NCBI GenBank assembly: GCA_002103075.1
Contig: DABG01000018.1
Span: forward strand, 510,950-574,949
Source: Candidatus Gastranaerophilales bacterium HUM_9
GTDB lineage: Bacteria > Cyanobacteriota > Vampirovibrionia > Gastranaerophilales > Gastranaerophilaceae
DNA length: 64,000 bases
Direction of reading: 5' to 3'
The translations under genes and the position numbers were made by a program. The notes under the pieces were generated by a model. It worked only from the letters and a program-made list of their open reading frames with translations, was not told where the DNA came from and did no database searches. Numbering within the stretch: the first letter of the stretch is position 1; every line of letters begins with the position of its first letter. Of this stretch, positions 42,148 to 50,621 are shown one piece after another.

Positions 42148-42996
42148 GTGAAGTCAGACTTACACATTCATACCTATTATTCTGATGGAATATACTCACC
42201 CGAAAAAATTGTTGATTTAGCCATTGAACACGGTCTTGAAGCTATTGCTTTGACAGACCACGATAATATTTTGTCTTATGATGTGGCTCAAAAATATATA
42301 CAAGAAAAAGGTGAAAACTTAGAACTTATTCGAGGAATAGAAGTTAATACCCTGTATAAAGGTATGGAAGTCCATATTTTAGGGTATTTTATGGACGTTA
42401 AGAATAAGGATTTTGTTGCTATGTTGAAAGCTCAGCAACAAGCCCGTGTAAAACAAACCAAAGAAATTTTGGCATTGTTAAAGAAAAAAGAAGGTATAAA
42501 AATTAAATATGAAGACGTGAAACAATTAGTTGCCGAGAATGGTAGTATAGGTCGTCCTCATATTGCTAGAGCAATAGCAAATGCAGGTGGAACTTCCAAT
42601 GTTATGGAAGCGTATAACAAATACATCAATACAGAATCACCTGTTTATGTTGAAAGAAAAACTGTTTCACCATTTGATGTTGTAGAAATCATCTATGATG
42701 CAGGTGGAGTTCCTGTAATTGCGCACCCTTACGATGTACCGATTGCAGATGAATTAATACCTGAACTTGTTAATTGTGGGTTGAGAGGGATTGAAGCTTA
42801 TCATAGAAAACACTCAGCGCCTTATATTGAACATTTTTCTACGTTAGCTGAAGAATATGGACTTATTGTTACAGGTGGGTCTGATTTTCACGCTCCAAAC
42901 ATTATGAACGGACAGATTATTCTTGGCAAAAACTTTGTTCCTGATTGGGTTTATGACAATCTTATTCAGGAAAAGAAACGTCTGGATATGGCATAG
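42148..42996 (+). CDS. PHP-domain phosphoesterase
   Basis: This 282-residue protein has SDLHIHTYYSDG at the start and LTDHDNI. GIEVNT, IGRPHIARAI, VIAHPYDV and GGSDFHAPN supply the remaining metal ligands of the PHP fold. It is close to the YciV/RNase AM type, which acts on 3',5'-bisphosphates and short RNA ends; the operon with rny makes an RNA or nucleotide role plausible. The start is GTG, chosen because AGGAGGG stands 4 bases upstream. Confidence 0.9.
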   Translation: MKSDLHIHTYYSDGIYSPEKIVDLAIEHGLEAIALTDHDNILSYDVAQKYIQEKGENLELIRGIEVNTLYKGMEVHILGYFMDVKNKDFVAMLKAQQQARVKQTKEILALLKKKEGIKIKYEDVKQLVAENGSIGRPHIARAIANAGGTSNVMEAYNKYINTESPVYVERKTVSPFDVVEIIYDAGGVPVIAHPYDVPIADELIPELVNCGLRGIEAYHRKHSAPYIEHFSTLAEEYGLIVTGGSDFHAPNIMNGQIILGKNFVPDWVYDNLIQEKKRLDMA

Positions 42997-43007
42997 GATT
43001 ATTTATA

Positions 43008-43616
43008 ATGAATAAGAATTTAAAAGACGGCTTTACGTTAATTGAAGTTAGTATATTATTTATAATTTTTATCACGGTAGCAATATTAATTATACCGTTG
43101 TCTGTTGATGACGTAGTTTTATCTAAAAATGTTGACAAATGGAAACAAGCTCAGATAGGATTCTCATCAATTCCTATATCTATGATGAACTGTGATAATT
43201 ACAAAGCTAACAAACCTTTAAACATTCAAGACTTCATGTCTGCGTTGATTAAGGTTTATCCATTAAAGAAAGTCGTTAGTTATAAGATTAAATATCTAAA
43301 TGGAGATACACCAGATGGAGATTATATATTTCCTGAAATGTATATGACTAATGGTGGAGCAACTATAGCTTTTAATTGGTTAAATCAAGATTCTTCAAAG
43401 AATGATGATGTTGTTTTGGCAAAGATTATGTTTGATGTAAATGGTAAATCTTCACCAAATGTTTGGGGTAAAGATGTTTTTGGGTTTGATGTTTATAAAG
43501 ATAAAATTTTGCCGTTTGGTACAAATATGGACGATATGACTTTAGAGGTTGATTGTTCTCGTCAAGGAACAGGGATTGCTTGTTCTTATAATTATTTAAA
43601 AGGAATAGATAAGTAA
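43008..43616 (+). CDS. Prepilin-like protein
   Basis: This 202-residue protein has a type IV prepilin N-terminus. The short basic leader MNKNLKDG is followed by FTLIEVSILFIIFITVAILI, with Gly at -1, Phe at +1 and Glu at +5 of the cleavage site. The C-terminal part (MMNCDNYKANKP, CSRQGTGIACSYN) has three Cys. It would be processed by PilD and assembled in a pilus or pseudopilus. No other pilus gene is near; it sits unexpectedly between RNA-metabolism genes, 11 bases after the PHP gene. Confidence 0.85.
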   Translation: MNKNLKDGFTLIEVSILFIIFITVAILIIPLSVDDVVLSKNVDKWKQAQIGFSSIPISMMNCDNYKANKPLNIQDFMSALIKVYPLKKVVSYKIKYLNGDTPDGDYIFPEMYMTNGGATIAFNWLNQDSSKNDDVVLAKIMFDVNGKSSPNVWGKDVFGFDVYKDKILPFGTNMDDMTLEVDCSRQGTGIACSYNYLKGIDK

Positions 43617-44221
43617 TGAAAAAAGTTTGTGTTTATTGTTCTTCATCAAACACACTTGATAAAGCATATTATAAAGATGCAGAGTTGTTAGGTGAATTGT
43701 TAGCAAAAAACGGGTTTGGAATAGTATATGGTGGAAGTTGTGTCGGAACAATGGACGTAGTAGCTAACACAGCAAAACAAAACGGTTCAAAAATAATTGG
43801 TGTTATGCCTGAAAAATTGTGTAGTTTTGGGGTAGCCTCTGATTATTGTGATGAGTTTTATAAAACTCCTGATATGAGAAGTCGGAAACAAAAACTCGAT
43901 GATGTATCTGATGCAGTTGTTGCTATGGCAGGTGGTTTTGGTACATTAGAAGAAGTTTCTGAGATGATTGTTCAAAAACAACTTGGGTATAATAATAAAC
44001 CGATTGTATTTTTAAATACAAATGGGTTTTATGATAAATTGTTCGAGTTTTTTGATAATATAATGGCTCAGCAGTTTGCAAAAACCTCTGCAAAGGAACT
44101 GTATTGTAACGCAAAAACCCCACAAGATGTAGTTGATTATCTTTTGAACTACAAGTATTGTGAAAAGGTGATTGAACCAAAGGATATTTATACAGACAAA
44201 AAGTTTGGGGGTAATGAGTAA
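43616..44221 (+). CDS. LOG family protein (TIGR00730)
   Basis: This 201-residue Rossmann-fold protein starts KKVCVYCSSSN. It has YGGSCVGTMDVVAN, MRSRKQ and the signature AGGFGTLEEVSEM, where the family usually has PGGxGTxxE. LOG enzymes release the base from nucleoside 5'-monophosphates; cytokinin activation is the plant case and AMP nucleosidase-like activity is known in bacteria. Older annotation as lysine decarboxylase is wrong. It overlaps the prepilin stop and the era start by one base each. Confidence 0.92.
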   Translation: MKKVCVYCSSSNTLDKAYYKDAELLGELLAKNGFGIVYGGSCVGTMDVVANTAKQNGSKIIGVMPEKLCSFGVASDYCDEFYKTPDMRSRKQKLDDVSDAVVAMAGGFGTLEEVSEMIVQKQLGYNNKPIVFLNTNGFYDKLFEFFDNIMAQQFAKTSAKELYCNAKTPQDVVDYLLNYKYCEKVIEPKDIYTDKKFGGNE

Positions 44222-45108
44222 TGAAATCAGGGTTTACAGCAATAATAGGCAGACCTAATGTTGGAAAATCAACACTTTTGAACCAGATTTTAGAGCAAAA
44301 AATTGTTATTGCTACGAATAAGGCTCAAACTACAAGAAAACGTATTAAAGGAATTTATACAACAGATGAAATGCAGATTGTTTTTGTTGATACCCCTGGA
44401 ATACATAAACCTTTAAATAAACTTGGCGAATTTTTATTAGATGAAGCAAAGGTAGCAGTGCCTGATGCTGATGTGGTTTTGTTTTTGGTAGATGTTTCAA
44501 CTCCTGCCGGAAAAGGTGATAAGTGGATTGTTGAAAACGTGTTATCGGCTTTAAACGTTCCTGTCGTTATGGTTTTGAATAAGACTGATAAGGCTTCACC
44601 TAAGACGTTAGATGAAAACATTTTATCTTATAAAACACTTTATCCTAAGGCCGTTGATACAATTAGAATTTCAGCTAAGACTGGGAAGAATAAACAAAAA
44701 TTGGTTGATATTATTAAAAAATATTTACCTGAAGGCGAAATGTTGTATCCTGAAGATGTTGTAACAGAAGAAAATATGCGAGATATCGTAGAAGAAATTG
44801 TGCGAGAAAAAATTCTTTTGAACACACAAGATGAAATCCCACATTCTGTAGCTGTAATGGTTGATGAATATAAAGAAGCAGATGATATCGATAGAATACG
44901 TGCAACAATAATTTGTGAACATAAGAGTCAAAAGGGTATTTTGATTGGAAAAGGTGGAAGTCTTTTAAAAACAATCGGTACTCAAGCACGTTTGGATTTA
45001 GAAAAAATTGTTGATAAAAAGGTCTTTTTAGGGCTACAGGTAAAGGTTGAAAAAGACTGGCGAAAGAAAGATAGTATTTTAAAATCTTTGGGTTATGTTT
45101 CTGAATAA
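44221..45108 (+). CDS. era: GTPase Era
   Basis: This 295-residue GTPase assists 16S rRNA maturation and 30S assembly. G motifs: GRPNVGKSTLLNQ (G1), the TTRKRIKGI switch region, DTPGIHKP (G3), NKTDK (G4), ISAKTGKN (G5). The C-terminal KH domain has ILIGKGGSLLKTIG and FLGLQVKVEKDWRK. It ends the rny operon, giving an operon rich in RNA-related functions. Confidence 0.97.
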   Translation: MKSGFTAIIGRPNVGKSTLLNQILEQKIVIATNKAQTTRKRIKGIYTTDEMQIVFVDTPGIHKPLNKLGEFLLDEAKVAVPDADVVLFLVDVSTPAGKGDKWIVENVLSALNVPVVMVLNKTDKASPKTLDENILSYKTLYPKAVDTIRISAKTGKNKQKLVDIIKKYLPEGEMLYPEDVVTEENMRDIVEEIVREKILLNTQDEIPHSVAVMVDEYKEADDIDRIRATIICEHKSQKGILIGKGGSLLKTIGTQARLDLEKIVDKKVFLGLQVKVEKDWRKKDSILKSLGYVSE

Positions 45109-45172
45109 CAATATTGTAAATACATAAATGTATATTGTCAGGTTCAACAGTTTAATTGAATCCGACCTACAA

Positions 45173-45376
45173 TTATAATTCTTTGTACTCGATTTCATAA
45201 CCTAAAATTGTTAAAATTCTTCTAACTTCTTCAAATTTTATTGTTTTCTTTGACAATTTCTTAGAAATACTCTGAACAGTAACTGTTTCATTTTCAGTTG
45301 ATAACCTTTTAGCTAGTTCAGTCATTGTCATAGCCTTTTTAGCTAGCAACATTTTAATATCTTCTTTTATACTCAT
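45173..45376 (-). CDS. Small HTH regulator, putative
   Basis: The ATG at 45376 has AAGGA seven bases upstream; the frame extends 17 codons further but into the promoter. The 67-residue protein is all helical. TMTELAKRLSTENETVTVQS followed by ISKKLSKKTIKFEEVRRILT reads as a Cro/C1-like helix-turn-helix. It has a strong promoter of its own and faces the 105-residue gene. Direct repeats in the shared promoter region suggest autoregulation. Confidence 0.75.
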   Translation of the reverse strand: MSIKEDIKMLLAKKAMTMTELAKRLSTENETVTVQSISKKLSKKTIKFEEVRRILTILGYEIEYKEL

Positions 45377-45398
45377 ATTCTTTCCTTTTATTACTAAA

Positions 45399-45449
45399 AT
45401 TATACTTATTTGACTAAAAGTTGACAAAAATAGAAAATTGTTGTAAATT
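45399..45449. promoter_or_regulatory. Divergent promoters with overlapping -35 boxes
   Basis: On the minus strand TTGTCA (45427-45422), 17 bases, TATAAT (45404-45399) serves the HTH gene. On the plus strand TTGACA (45421-45426), 17 bases, TAAATT (45444-45449) could serve the 105-aa gene. The two -35 boxes lie on the same six or seven base pairs. TTGACTAAAA and TTGACAAAAA form a direct repeat 11 bases apart (45410 and 45421). Confidence 0.6.
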
Positions 45450-45471
45450 ATTTTGCATATACAGGATAAAA

Positions 45472-45489
45472 GTTGCCATAAATGGCAAC
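45472..45489. promoter_or_regulatory. Candidate operator or leader hairpin
   Basis: Perfect inverted repeat GTTGCCAT-AA-ATGGCAAC, 25 bases before the 105-aa gene. It is symmetric like a repressor site and could also fold as a short mRNA hairpin. Confidence 0.4.
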
Positions 45490-45513
45490 AAATATTAAAA
45501 TAAGGAAATAATA

Positions 45514-45831
45514 ATGGATATGAATAATTTTGAAGATAAAAATTTTTTATACTTATATACTCAAAAACAAAAAGAAACTTATCAAAAATATTTTAGTAAT
45601 AGTAAGAATTTTGATGAAAATTTTAGAAAACTATTAAAGAAAGAATTTGAATATTTAGGTAAAACTTATACTGTTGCAAAGATAATCTATGATTGTTTAA
45701 ATGAATTATATATAGTTAATTCAAGTGAAAAAATGAAATATTATCTTTCTCAATCAGAAAAAATCTATATAAGTATTGCAAATGCAATAAATTATTTTGA
45801 GGAATTGATATTTTATAATAAAACAGTTTAA
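45514..45831 (+). CDS. Hypothetical protein (105 aa)
   Basis: This protein is rich in Lys, Asn, Tyr and Phe (MDMNNFEDKNFLYLYTQKQK, then LLKKEFEYLGKTYTVAKIIY) and appears all helical and soluble. Its composition is even more AT-biased than the neighbours. No domain is recognised. Divergent pairing with a small HTH gene is the layout of regulator-target pairs and some toxin-antitoxin or phage-type modules, but nothing in the sequence shows toxicity. An AAGGAAA ribosome site precedes it. Confidence 0.6.
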   Translation: MDMNNFEDKNFLYLYTQKQKETYQKYFSNSKNFDENFRKLLKKEFEYLGKTYTVAKIIYDCLNELYIVNSSEKMKYYLSQSEKIYISIANAINYFEELIFYNKTV

Positions 45832-45945
45832 TATTATAGAAAATAGTAAATTCCTATGGATATCAAAAATCATATAATCCGACTATACAAATTCTTTTCA
45901 AAAACTGCTAAAATTGTAATAAAAATTTAGCGAAAGTGAGATGTT

Positions 45946-47337
45946 ATGAAAAAAGTTTTAGTACTAGGTGGAAAAAAATATAATACTTCATTATTTGATG
46001 GTTATGAACTTGTTGTTGAAAAGAAAGTCGATAAAGCAATCAAACGTGTGTTTGCAGATGCTCCGGACGTCATTCTAACCGACCTTGCCACCACCTCGTT
46101 TCATGATTGCTACTACTTTGAAAACTTAATAAAAAAAATTGATGTTATTAAAAATATCCCTTTTGCTGTTCTTAAACCTAAAACACTTAATCAAAACTTT
46201 GATTTGTTTAAGGTTATTGATTCTGAACAAGATTTGAAAACTCTTGCAGATGAATATAATTTTTCTGAAACAGAAAAAAAAGGAATTTTAGAATATAAAC
46301 TAACAAACAGTTGTTTAAAAACTCTATCGACTGAGATTATGGATAAAATGATTGTTCAGTCATCTATTTTAGATGATATCAAATCATTGGTTAATTATAT
46401 GAACGATGATTATGCACTTTCTTTGAATATCTTTAAATTGTTTGATAAGTACATATCTTACGATTTATGTGGGTTGTATTTTAATGAGTCAAATGAAAGC
46501 TCAAAGAATGTTTTAAACCTTTCTTTGCCAAACGAAAATATCACAATAAATCAGATAGAAAAATTGTCTAACAAATTCTTTGATGAATTTGAAAATAAAT
46601 ATAAACGTATAAATGAAGTTCAAACGGCACTTGTATCAGGTGATATTTCTGATAAATTTAAGTTAAGAAAATTTGATACAGAAATCATTTTGCCTTATAT
46701 GTTCTCTGAAAACTTAACAGGTGGTATTTATCTATTAGCCAATAAAAAGATGAATATTTTTGAAAAAATGTTTTTTGATGTTATTACACACGAACTTGAA
46801 TTGATATTTAAGTTTAAGTTTATGTTTAATGAACAGTTGAAGCATGCACTTCAAGATTCTATGACCGGTTTATTTAATAGACAAGAATTTGAAGCTAATT
46901 TGGAAAAAGAATTTAATAGAGCAAGAAGATATATTTATAATTTCACATTAGCATTTATTGATATTGATGAAATGGGTAAAATCAATGAATCTTATGGCGA
47001 TAAGTTTGGTAATTTTGTAATTTATCAATTAGCACAACTTTTGAAAGAAGTATTTAGACGTACCGACTTGTTATATAGATTTGGTGGGGATAAGATTATT
47101 GTCTTTATGCCTATGACACCTATTACAAAAGCTATTATTCCTATCGAACGTCTTAAAGAAAAAATATCTGAACATAAGTTTGAAAAAGACGGTGTTTCAA
47201 CAAATATAACTGTTAGTATAGGTTTGTGTGCAAACTATTCAAGATTTACTGATACAGAACATTTGATGAATAGTTTAAAGGTTTCTTTGATAAGAGCTAA
47301 AGAAGCTGGTAAGAATAAGCTTGATATTTATGAATAA
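45946..47337 (+). CDS. GGDEF-domain protein with degenerate active site
   Basis: This 463-residue protein has an N-terminal receiver-like part (MKKVLVLGGKKYNTSLFDGY, with DVILTDLATT), a GAF-like middle (about 130-295), and a GGDEF domain from about 300: DSMTGLFNRQEFEANLEKEF, FIDIDEMGKINESYGD, RFGGDKIIVFMP, SIGLC. The signature reads GGDKI, so the Glu that binds metal in active diguanylate cyclases is Lys. Cyclase activity is therefore doubtful; it may bind GTP or c-di-GMP, or act through its sensory domains. No EAL or HD-GYP domain is attached. Confidence 0.88.
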   Translation: MKKVLVLGGKKYNTSLFDGYELVVEKKVDKAIKRVFADAPDVILTDLATTSFHDCYYFENLIKKIDVIKNIPFAVLKPKTLNQNFDLFKVIDSEQDLKTLADEYNFSETEKKGILEYKLTNSCLKTLSTEIMDKMIVQSSILDDIKSLVNYMNDDYALSLNIFKLFDKYISYDLCGLYFNESNESSKNVLNLSLPNENITINQIEKLSNKFFDEFENKYKRINEVQTALVSGDISDKFKLRKFDTEIILPYMFSENLTGGIYLLANKKMNIFEKMFFDVITHELELIFKFKFMFNEQLKHALQDSMTGLFNRQEFEANLEKEFNRARRYIYNFTLAFIDIDEMGKINESYGDKFGNFVIYQLAQLLKEVFRRTDLLYRFGGDKIIVFMPMTPITKAIIPIERLKEKISEHKFEKDGVSTNITVSIGLCANYSRFTDTEHLMNSLKVSLIRAKEAGKNKLDIYE

Positions 47338-47345
47338 TAATGCAT

Positions 47346-47587
47346 ATTCAGAGGGATCCTGAAATAAATTCAGGATGACACCAAAAACAAACATAATACG
47401 TCATTCCGAACTTGCGGATTTTGTGTAGGCTGACCGAGTGAAACGAGGGAACGCCGAAGTAACGCCGAAAAAATGAACGATAGTTTTACGAAGTAAAACA
47501 AAGTGAATGACTTGAAGGCGTGAAACAATAATCCAAGACAGTTTCGGAATCCCTGCAAAGGCTTAATTATGCATTATTAATTACAAA
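47346..47587. repeat. Composite of dispersed repeats
   Basis: The 398-base gap 47338-47735 holds an ATCCTGAA/TTCAGGAT hairpin (47356-47376). It also holds the 126-bp repeat at 47415-47540 (124/126 identical to 30007-30132, differences C/T and G/A). Within the repeat GTTTTAC-GAA-GTAAAAC is a perfect hairpin. An AATTATGCATTATTAATTAC unit follows at 47564-47583. The remaining 150 bases before the transglycosylase gene show no clear promoter. Confidence 0.85.
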
Positions 47588-47735
47588 TTTTGTGTGCAAA
47601 ATCCATGTAAATATAAGACATGCTTGACTTTTTGATAAAAATAATTAAACCATATAGAGGATATATACCCAAAGGTGTTAAAGTATGTATTTCAAAGGTC
47701 GTATAAATAAGTGTACGAGGTGGAGGGTACAATAA

Positions 47736-48404
47736 ATGTTCTCTGAAATGATTCAAGGATTATTACAATCAAGTGGTCAAGCTAGCGCTATGAAGCGTTA
47801 TACAGCGATGAATAATTATGTAAACGGTGTTCCTCCAAAGGCTAAGGCCGATGTTTTAAAATCTGAGGGTATTGCGTTACCTAACTCTTCAAATATTCAA
47901 TCATTTGATAAGGTTTTGCAGTCAACTGCTCAAGCTCAGTTCGGGTCATTATTGAGAAATAGAGGTATTACAAGCGTTGATGCTCAGCTTTATACTAATC
48001 CAAATGTTAATTTCACTAAACGTGCAACTAAAGATGAAATTATGTCTATGATTGAAACAACATCTGAAAAATACGGTGTAGATTCAAAATTGATTAAAGC
48101 ATTGGTAAAACAAGAATCAGGATTTAATCCAAACGCAAAATCAAAAGTAGGTGCACTAGGTTTAATGCAATTAATGCCATCTACGGCAAAAGGATTGGGA
48201 GTAAAAGACCCAATGGATCCTCAACAAAACATTGAAGGTGGAGTTAAGTATGTAAAATCTATGTTAGATAGGTTTAATGGGAACGTAATCTTAGCACTTG
48301 CAGCATATAATGCAGGTCCAAATGCTGTAAGAAAATATGACGGTGTTCCACCTTATAAAGAAACACAAAATTATGTTAAATCAATCTTAAAGAATTATCT
48401 ATAA
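47736..48404 (+). CDS. Lytic transglycosylase (SLT domain)
   Basis: This 222-residue protein ends in a Slt70-type catalytic domain: LIKALVKQESGFNPNAKSKV with the catalytic Glu near residue 128, then GALGLMQLMPSTAKGLGV, NIEGGVKYVKSML, LALAAYNAGPNAVRKYDGVP. It cleaves peptidoglycan strands between MurNAc and GlcNAc. The first 110 residues are hydrophilic and contain no signal peptide, so export is by another route, or it belongs to a structure such as a pilus or secretion machine. GGTGGAGGG is the ribosome site. Confidence 0.92.
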   Translation: MFSEMIQGLLQSSGQASAMKRYTAMNNYVNGVPPKAKADVLKSEGIALPNSSNIQSFDKVLQSTAQAQFGSLLRNRGITSVDAQLYTNPNVNFTKRATKDEIMSMIETTSEKYGVDSKLIKALVKQESGFNPNAKSKVGALGLMQLMPSTAKGLGVKDPMDPQQNIEGGVKYVKSMLDRFNGNVILALAAYNAGPNAVRKYDGVPPYKETQNYVKSILKNYL

Positions 48405-48411
48405 TACTTAG

Positions 48412-48585
48412 TTATTTTAGCTTAGACAATCCAGTAAGTGCGTCCATATCAGAAGAAATTCTATTACGTGATTCTTCAGAGGTTGCTTTAATTTTTTCAA
48501 CTACTTTAGGGTCAAGAAATTCAAAAAAGTCTTTGAGTTCAATGTTTGGCTTGCTAACTCCTGAGTGGTTAAATTTGTTTTCCAT
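48412..48585 (-). CDS. Small hypothetical protein (57 aa)
   Basis: The ORF reads MENKFNHSGVSKPNIELKDF, then a helical part rich in Glu, Lys and Ser, ending TGLSKLK. AGGA stands about 10 bases before the ATG. It faces the transglycosylase gene tail-to-tail with 7 bases between stops. The composition is protein-like, but the ribosome site is only fair. The 321 bases from 48586 to 48906 upstream of it show no other gene or clear motif. Confidence 0.5.
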   Translation of the reverse strand: MENKFNHSGVSKPNIELKDFFEFLDPKVVEKIKATSEESRNRISSDMDALTGLSKLK

Positions 48586-48906
48586 AATTATATTTCCTAT
48601 CTACACTGTTACTATCGGGTTTTTAGATTTATATATTTGCAATTTCGATTGCTGTCGTCCCTAGTATATTTTTCAAGCAAAGTAAAGATTCGAAATTGAT
48701 TAATTTGTGATAAGTATTTACATACTGTAACAAATGTATAAACATAGTAATACCCGAGCATTTAACGGTTTTTGTAACGCATTCACTTAAGAAGTTGTCA
48801 TAAGACCATGCTCAAGATTAGTTTATAAATTTTTTCAGCATTTGTCAAGTGAGGAATGGGGAATATTTCACTGGAATTGATAAAGTTATTTTATTACTAA
48901 GAGATT

Positions 48907-48944
48907 AAAAAAAGGGCTCGAGATGATATCTCGAGCCCTTTTTT
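48907..48944 (-). terminator. Terminator of the AGCS symporter gene
   Basis: Perfect stem with core AGGGCTCGAGAT/ATCTCGAGCCCT flanked by A and T runs; symmetric and 8 bases past the stop. Confidence 0.93.
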
Positions 48945-48952
48945 GTTTAAAT

Positions 48953-50455
48953 TTATTTTTCTTCCTTGCAGAACATCTTATGTCTTTTACAATAATCTGC
49001 TAAATCTCTTTTGATTTCAGGACATAGGATATAAAGTACAATAATGTTTGGAACACACATAGCAATCATCATTGCATCAGTGATATTTATAATAGATTGA
49101 ACATTCATCGCTGAACCAATTATAATAAATAAACAATAAATAAGGTTAAATGTAAGAACACGTTTCTTACCTTCACCAAGCAAGAATGTCCAAGCTTTTT
49201 GTCCATAGTATGCCCAAGATATCAATGTTGATAATGCAAATAAAACAGCAATTATTGATAAGATTATTGGGAAGAATGAGATAACAGATTGAAATGCGTT
49301 TGAAGCAAGTTCAATACCAGAAATTTGACCAATATGAGTTTCGTTAAGAACACCAGATGAAACAATAGCGAATGATGTGAACAAACATAATACACCAGTT
49401 AAGAATGTTTCAAGAAGTGCAACAAAACCTTGAGAAACAGGTTCTTTCGTTTGAGATGTAGCATAAACAATCGCTGCAGCACCAGTACCAGCTTCATTAG
49501 ATTGAACAGAACGTCTTAATCCAAGTATAAGAACTCCAAAGAAACCACCAGCAACAGCTGTTGGGTGAAATGCTTCTTTTACGATTAAAGCGATAGTGTG
49601 AGGTATGCTTGCATAGTTTGCGAAGATTACAATAAAACCTGAAATGATATACAATAGACACATTGTAGGAGTTAGAATAGTTGTAACTTTTGCTATACTT
49701 TTAATACCACCAACAACAACTAGACCAATAAGTATTGCAGTAATAAGACCTATTACCCAAGCATATCCGTGTAAGAAACTGTTTTGACCACCTGTAATAA
49801 AGATTATTTGGTGAGCAGTTTGGTTAATTTGAATCATATTACCACCTGTAATACCACCACCAATACAAAGTATAGCGAATATAACAGATAGTGGTTGACC
49901 TAACCAACGAAGTTTCTTTCTAGTAAGACCGTGTGCGATGTAGTGCATAGGTCCACCAGATACAGAACCATCAAGGTTAAATCGTCTATATTTTACAGCT
50001 AGGGTTGCTTCAACGAATTTGATAGACATACCAAGTATTGCACCTGCAAAAATCCAGAATGCAGCACCAGGTCCACCAATAGATATTGATATCGCAACAC
50101 CTGCGATACTTCCGATACCGATTGTTCCTGAAAGTGCAGTAGCGAGTGCACCGAATGATGAAACTTCACCACAGTTGTCGCTTTCAGCTGGTTTTGTGAC
50201 AACGTCAATTGCGTGTTTAAATCCCCAAATTGCGATACCTTTAAAATATATTGTAAAGAATATACCTGCGAATAATATCCAGAAAATGATTATTGGAACA
50301 TCATTTCCAAAAAATGATACCGGCGTGAATATAACCTTTGCGATTGCATCTGATACTGGTGCAATCGTTGTATCCATAAAATGATCCACATCAAATGCAA
50401 ATGCATTTTGGATAGTTGTTAAAAATGCTGTCAATAACCATAAAAATCTTTTCAT
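48953..50455 (-). CDS. Alanine/glycine:sodium symporter (AGCS family)
   Basis: This 500-residue carrier has a signal-like N-terminal segment and about 10-11 membrane helices. The family signature GGPGAAFWIFAGAILGMSIK is present near residue 128. Also present are SGGPMHYI, GLRRSVQSNEAGTGAAAIVY and the late SWAYYGQKAWTFLLG. It should import alanine or glycine with Na+, which fits the Na+ gradient made by the oxaloacetate decarboxylase encoded at 14-18 kb. It is a single gene. Confidence 0.93.
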   Translation of the reverse strand: MKRFLWLLTAFLTTIQNAFAFDVDHFMDTTIAPVSDAIAKVIFTPVSFFGNDVPIIIFWILFAGIFFTIYFKGIAIWGFKHAIDVVTKPAESDNCGEVSSFGALATALSGTIGIGSIAGVAISISIGGPGAAFWIFAGAILGMSIKFVEATLAVKYRRFNLDGSVSGGPMHYIAHGLTRKKLRWLGQPLSVIFAILCIGGGITGGNMIQINQTAHQIIFITGGQNSFLHGYAWVIGLITAILIGLVVVGGIKSIAKVTTILTPTMCLLYIISGFIVIFANYASIPHTIALIVKEAFHPTAVAGGFFGVLILGLRRSVQSNEAGTGAAAIVYATSQTKEPVSQGFVALLETFLTGVLCLFTSFAIVSSGVLNETHIGQISGIELASNAFQSVISFFPIILSIIAVLFALSTLISWAYYGQKAWTFLLGEGKKRVLTFNLIYCLFIIIGSAMNVQSIINITDAMMIAMCVPNIIVLYILCPEIKRDLADYCKRHKMFCKEEK

Positions 50456-50621
50456 AAACGTCTTCCTATTTAAATTACAATAATTATTTGTTTATTATAC
50501 CAAAAACATGCATATTTGAACCTAATGACAGAATATTTCATACATAGAGTGTAATATTTTTTATTATTTTTTGTATTTGTGTGATAATTTTTTTGTATTA
50601 TTTAAATAAAGAGTTGTTATT

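Noticed and set aside
45138..45170. Terminator after era
   Set aside because: GGTTCAA/TTGAATCC pairs poorly and lacks a T run.
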